Source: Spirochaetia bacterium UBA5368
GTDB taxonomy: Bacteria; Spirochaetota; UBA4802; UBA5368
Length of the DNA: 9,971 nt
Direction: 5' to 3'
Assembly: GCA_002407865.1 (NCBI GenBank)
Contig: DHPI01000004.1
Coordinates: 8,802 to 18,772, forward strand
A model generated the notes under the pieces. That model made no database searches. It saw only the letters and a program-made list of their open reading frames with translations, and was not told where the DNA came from. The position numbers and the translations under genes are program-made. Below are positions 7,461 to 9,971 of the stretch, one piece after another. The first letter of the stretch is position 1; the number at the start of each line of letters is the position of its first letter.

Positions 7461-7934
7461 TTACCTATTTTCAAATATTCCCGCGATTGCCGCTTTTGCA
7501 AGCACTTTATTCGAGATGGCGTTGAGAAACTCCTTCTCGGTGTACTCTTTTTCGCGCAGTTGCGGGGATTCCGAGAGCGCGTAGACGGTAAGCTCGTAGC
7601 GGTGCGGCCCGCTGCCGCGTGGGGGCTGGGGGCCGCCGTATCCTTTTGCGCCGAAGGTGTTGATCATCTCGCGCGTACCGGAGGGCATCGCATGAAGCGA
7701 GGCGCCCTCTTTGATGTCCGATGTTGCGGGGTCGATGCCGGCCGCGAGCCAGTGCACCCAGCCTCCCGCCATCGGATGCCTGTCGACGAATGCCAGCGCG
7801 AGCGATTTCGTGCCTGCCGGAGCGCCCGATATGCGCACGTTCGGCGAAATATTTTTTCCGCCGTTGATTGCCTTCATGGCATACTTCGGGTCGATTGCGC
7901 CCCCGTTGCTAAATGAGCCGGACGTTATATTCAT
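7461..7934 (-). CDS. YbhB/YbcL-family Raf kinase inhibitor-like protein (PEBP fold)
   Basis: This small protein of the phosphatidylethanolamine-binding superfamily is 157 aa, the normal length for the bacterial YbhB group. Family motifs are in order: GGKNISPNVRISGAP at 25-39, VDRHP at 50-54 in place of the common DPDAP, WVHWLAAGI at 59-67, GAKGYGGPQPPRG at 95-107 and HRYELTVYAL at 111-120. Together these line the anion-binding pocket. No signal peptide is present, so it is probably cytoplasmic. The biochemical role of bacterial members is largely unknown. ATG 7934 follows an excellent SD (GGGAGG, 5 bp gap). It is 113 bp downstream of the 57-aa Cys protein and 34 bp upstream of the TetR-family gene. 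Confidence 0.94.
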   Translation of the reverse strand: MNITSGSFSNGGAIDPKYAMKAINGGKNISPNVRISGAPAGTKSLALAFVDRHPMAGGWVHWLAAGIDPATSDIKEGASLHAMPSGTREMINTFGAKGYGGPQPPRGSGPHRYELTVYALSESPQLREKEYTEKEFLNAISNKVLAKAAIAGIFENR

Positions 7935-8047
7935 ACATTCCTCCCTTCACAGAGTTGATTGTCGCGGGAAAGGTGATGTGGGTATATTGCATGAAGATCG
8001 GATGGAAGCGTAACACGCCGGCGGCGTTACGTAAAGCACTTATTGAT

Positions 8048-8221
8048 TTATTGAGGGTGCGGCCTGAGTACAATCTCTCTCGGACACGGATATACATCGG
8101 GAATCCCGAAGTCGGCGGGCAGTATCATTCGCCGTTCCGGTTTGATGTGAAACGTGCATATCGCCGTGACGCCGTCATCCCCCCTGTAAAAATGGCAAAG
8201 CCTGCAATCTTCCAGGTACAT
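8048..8221 (-). CDS. 57-aa Cys-containing mini-protein
   Basis: This short gene starts at ATG 8221 with a strong SD (GGAGGG at 8229-8234, 7 bp gap) and ends at TAA 8048-8050. It fills most of an otherwise long gap between two genes on the same strand, and begins 33 bp after the stop of the 9-Cys gene. The protein is MYLEDCRLCHFYRGDDGVTA followed by a 37-residue remainder. It has a CxxC pair (C6, C9), then C22 and C46, plus His10 and His25, so it could bind one Zn or an Fe-S cluster. It has no membrane segment. I do not recognise the family. The SD, operon position and Cys pattern make a real gene likely. The plus-strand frame through the same bases has no comparable start signal and would overlap the PEBP gene. 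Confidence 0.72.
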   Translation of the reverse strand: MYLEDCRLCHFYRGDDGVTAICTFHIKPERRMILPADFGIPDVYPCPREIVLRPHPQ

Positions 8222-8254
8222 TGTGGGTCCCTCCGGTAATATGCGGCCGCGTAA

Positions 8255-8767
8255 CTATGCAATCATCGCGTGCAGCTTCTTTTTTGCATCTTCGAGAGCG
8301 GTGCGGGGCACGCGCGACGAGCAGCCGTACTTTGCGTAATATTTTTTAAGAAGCCGTATCTCGTTGATAAAGAGGCTGTAGTAAAACCAGTCGCCCATCA
8401 GCCTGGCGGCGAAAACGATTTCGTCGTCGGAGAGCGTATCCCGCGCCGCGCACGAGAAATTTTTGCATGTGTAATTGAAAAACTCCCTCATGCCGCGTGC
8501 GCCGCTGAGGTCGGCATAGATGCGGCAGCCGATGCGGAAGCCGTCGACGTCGATGAACCCCGCGTGGGGGCACTGAATGCCGTCGGAAAAGCGCATCGGA
8601 TACGCGCGCGGCTCCGGTGAAGCGTCTCGTTCCCTGAAAATCTCCGCGATTGCGCTTTCGTCGCCTGCATAGTTGTGGCTGCCGCAACAGAGCGCGCATG
8701 ACGCGTTGTAACCCGGCTGGCAGATGTTGATTTTATTCCGCGCAGATTCCATGGCGGCATGATGCAT
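8255..8767 (-). CDS. Cys-rich protein of unknown function, 9 Cys
   Basis: The protein is 170 aa from ATG 8767 or 165 aa from ATG 8752. Neither start has a clear SD, so the start is uncertain. Nine Cys lie in clusters: C16, C24, C27 and C28 (NASCALCCGSHNY), C66 and C81 (QCPHAGFIDVDGFRIGCRIY), C101 and C106 (YTCKNFSC), and C149, with His31 and His68. The spacing looks like metal-cluster or zinc sites in a cytoplasmic protein, because no signal peptide or membrane span is present. The CALCCGSHNY / CPxxGFxDxxGxxxGCxIY / YTCKNFxC pattern seems familiar from uncharacterised spirochaete proteins, but I cannot confirm this. It is the first gene of the minus-strand series, divergent from the alpha/beta hydrolase, and is followed after 33 bp by the 57-aa Cys protein. 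Confidence 0.88.
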   Translation of the reverse strand: MHHAAMESARNKINICQPGYNASCALCCGSHNYAGDESAIAEIFRERDASPEPRAYPMRFSDGIQCPHAGFIDVDGFRIGCRIYADLSGARGMREFFNYTCKNFSCAARDTLSDDEIVFAARLMGDWFYYSLFINEIRLLKKYYAKYGCSSRVPRTALEDAKKKLHAMIA

Positions 8768-8857
8768 ACGGCTGCCGGTAAAATCACCACTTTTTTCAAT
8801 AAAAAATACTTGATTGATCGGCGTGTTTGCATTTCAGATGCGTGTGCGAGGTGTGCG
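8768..8857. promoter_or_regulatory. Divergent intergenic region with an AT-rich core
   Basis: This 90-bp gap between the 9-Cys gene (minus) and the hydrolase gene (plus) should hold promoters for both. Its centre is AT-rich in an otherwise GC-rich window and contains TTTTTT CAAT AAAAAA (8791-8806), a perfect 6-bp inverted repeat. I found no convincing -35/-10 pair on either strand. Confidence 0.35.
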
Positions 8858-9652
8858 ATGACAACTGATATGAAACAATGCGACTATACGGGCGGCAGCG
8901 TGTATTACCGGATGGCGGGACCGGGGGACGGGCTTGCGATTGTTTTTATTCATGGCTCAGGGGGCGATTCACGGCTCTACTTTCAACAGATGCAATATTT
9001 TTCGGGATCATACAGGGTGATTGCCGTTGACCTTCCCGGACACGGCAAATCGGTTGTCGAGGCGGACCCCGTGCTGGAGGATTATGCCTGCGCGGTCGAG
9101 GCGGTAATCGATAATGAAAAAATCGATTCGTGCGTACTGGTGGGGCACTCGATGGGCGGCGGCGTCATCCTCGAGCTTTACAGGAGGATACCGCGGAAAA
9201 TCGCCGCGCTCGTATTTATCTCCACCGCGGCGGCGCTCCCCGTTTCGGATGTGGTTTTCGACCTGGCGGAGAAGGATTACGTCACTTTCTGCCAGTTTCT
9301 TGTAAAGCTTTCGTACAGCAAAAACGCGCCGCAGATGTTCAGGGATCTTGCGCTGAAAGAGCTTACGTCGATCGACAAAAACATAATCATCAATGATTTT
9401 CGCATATGTTCAAAATTCAACTACGAGGAGATGCTTCCCGGCATTGCCTGCCCTGCGCTTGTCATCTCAAACCGCGGCGATAAAATGGTGCCCGCGGGGA
9501 TTTCCGAAGCGCTTAAGGACGGCATTCCCGGCGCGGAAATAGCGTTATACGATACCGACGGTCATATGGCATATCTCGAACAGCACGAGGCGGTAAACCG
9601 CGATATCGATCAGTTTATCCGCGATTCGGTGATCAGGCGCGTAAATACTTGA
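8858..9652 (+). CDS. Alpha/beta-hydrolase-fold protein
   Basis: This is a 264-aa serine hydrolase of the alpha/beta fold, the usual length for single-domain members. Visible features, numbered from ATG 8858, are the oxyanion-hole segment FIHGSGGD (30-37), DLPGHGKS (58-65), the nucleophile elbow GHSMGG (96-101, Ser98), the acid Asp208 in NRGDKMVP (205-212) and the catalytic His236 in DGHMAYLEQ (234-242). The triad is therefore complete. A cap of helices lies at about 130-190. The substrate cannot be told; esterase, lactonase or C-C hydrolase activity is possible. The frame is open from 8759, but ATG 8858 follows GAGG (8848-8851, 6 bp gap) and gives the normal N-terminus. It is probably cytoplasmic, with no signal peptide. 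It is transcribed away from the 9-Cys gene, and no partner follows on the same strand. Confidence 0.93.
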   Translation: MTTDMKQCDYTGGSVYYRMAGPGDGLAIVFIHGSGGDSRLYFQQMQYFSGSYRVIAVDLPGHGKSVVEADPVLEDYACAVEAVIDNEKIDSCVLVGHSMGGGVILELYRRIPRKIAALVFISTAAALPVSDVVFDLAEKDYVTFCQFLVKLSYSKNAPQMFRDLALKELTSIDKNIIINDFRICSKFNYEEMLPGIACPALVISNRGDKMVPAGISEALKDGIPGAEIALYDTDGHMAYLEQHEAVNRDIDQFIRDSVIRRVNT

Positions 9653-9677
9653 CACGCCGCGCCGGGATATGTATCAT
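9649..9677 (+). promoter_or_regulatory. Strong sigma70-like promoter overlapping the hydrolase stop codon
   Basis: TTGACA (9649-9654, perfect) and TATCAT (9672-9677, 5 of 6) are separated by the ideal 17 bp. The -35 box shares bases with the TGA stop of the hydrolase gene. Transcription would start near 9684. No sizeable gene follows. The only plus-strand frame from here is 34 codons (ATG 9669 to TGA 9773) and has no SD; its start lies inside the promoter, so that start would not be in the transcript. A small RNA or a long leader are possible products. Confidence 0.55.
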
Positions 9678-9796
9678 TATAAAAACGCTGGCGCCGGGCG
9701 TGTGGATGTGAGCGTGAGTCCGTTCTTTCACCGCGGCATGATGCGCTTTATTCTGAAGACAACTCCCGAATGAAGATCATTTTATAGAAGGCTGTT

Positions 9797-9815
9797 GCGC
9801 GGGAATTTGCCGCGC
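9797..9815. other. GC-rich hairpin, possible terminator
   Basis: GCGCGG (9797-9802) and CCGCGC (9810-9815) form a perfect 6-bp stem with a 7-base loop, extendable by three pairs of which two are G-T wobbles. AT-rich sequence follows (ATAGCATAATTATTGC) but no run of T, so an intrinsic terminator for the hydrolase gene or for the transcript from 9649 is only possible. Confidence 0.3.
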
Positions 9816-9850
9816 GATAGCATAATTATTGCTGAAAAATATCGAACGGA

Positions 9851-9859
9851 TGGTATAGT
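9851..9859 (+). promoter_or_regulatory. Candidate extended -10 promoter
   Basis: TGG-TATAGT fits the TGN plus TATAAT extended -10 form (5 of 6 in the hexamer). The upstream TTGCTG at 9829 is a poor -35 at a 19-bp spacing, which extended -10 promoters can tolerate. It would drive a leader of about 100 bases towards the SD-like sequence at the right edge. Confidence 0.35.
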
Positions 9860-9971
9860 AACTGTAACGGCGTACACTGCTGTCCCTGCAATCCGGCATG
9901 CGCCGCCGGGCAGTCGATTCGGGGGCAGGGTGAAAAAAGATTATTAATACATTTATCATAAGAGGGGTATT

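Larger units (their letters stand above)
9653..9971. other. Right-end intergenic region of about 319 bp without a convincing gene
   Basis: The stretch holds the promoter described at 9649, a GC hairpin at 9797-9815, an extended -10 element at 9851-9859, a foldable GC-rich block at 9881-9932 and an SD-like AGAGGGG at 9961-9967. Both strands have only short, unsupported frames. It is probably a regulatory region ahead of a plus-strand gene that starts just beyond the window. Confidence 0.5.

Noticed and set aside
8010..8030. Imperfect GC hairpin (GTAAC...GTTAC) between the 57-aa gene and the PEBP gene as a terminator
   Set aside because: The stem is interrupted by unequal bulges, has almost no loop, and has no T-run on either strand.
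7913..8239. A 108-codon plus-strand frame in the gap between the PEBP gene and the 9-Cys gene
   Set aside because: It has no SD, overlaps the PEBP start antisense, and covers the 57-aa minus-strand gene, which has a strong SD and a sensible Cys pattern.
9777..9959. A 60-codon minus-strand frame at the right end
   Set aside because: It has no SD or motif and runs through hairpin and promoter-like sequence; chance is more likely.
1..9971. Search by eye for CRISPR arrays, tRNA genes, insertion sequences and phage genes
   Set aside because: No regularly spaced repeats, cloverleaf-like sequence, transposase motif or terminal inverted repeats were seen.

Overview
The window is a compact, GC-rich bacterial chromosome segment with short gaps, ATG starts and mostly good Shine-Dalgarno (SD) sequences. 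I see no phage, transposon, CRISPR, tRNA or rRNA signal. The large 2-hydroxyacyl-CoA-dehydratase-activase-type protein with Fe-S cysteines suggests an anaerobe or an organism with anaerobic metabolism. A GC-rich spirochaete or a deltaproteobacterium-like lineage is possible, but this rests on remembered resemblance only and the phylum is not settled by the sequence.

Layout. (1) Positions 1-3481, plus strand: a very large CoA-dehydratase activase (ASKHA ATPase domain followed by a DUF2229-type and Cys-rich C-terminal half). It almost certainly begins upstream of the window, and the reading frame seems to shift near 125-150. (2) 3482-3613: a leader with a sigma70-like promoter candidate and a perfect 28-bp palindrome. 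(3) 3614-4867, plus strand: apt (adenine phosphoribosyltransferase) and an unrecognised 236-aa protein 15 bp behind it. (4) 4904-8767, minus strand: six genes in one direction. In transcription order they are a 9-Cys protein, a 57-aa Cys mini-protein (8048-8221, easily missed because it is so short), a YbhB/PEBP-family protein, a TetR-family regulator, an NCS2 purine permease and a PaaI-type hotdog thioesterase. (5) 8858-9652, plus strand: an alpha/beta hydrolase, divergent from the 9-Cys gene. (6) 9653-9971: no convincing gene, but a strong promoter-like sequence that overlaps the hydrolase stop codon, two structured stretches, and an SD-like sequence at the right edge that probably serves a gene just outside.

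How the genes may work together. Apt and the purine permease form a plausible uptake-and-salvage pair: base import, then conversion to the nucleotide with PRPP. They lie on opposite strands and converge. The TetR regulator lies directly between the PEBP gene and the permease and may control neighbours. The activase has no dehydratase subunit partner visible here. No defence system or other obviously new multi-gene system is visible. The best candidates for something undescribed are the 9-Cys/57-aa Cys protein pair, the 236-aa protein behind apt, and the promoter-bearing gene-poor tail at the right end.
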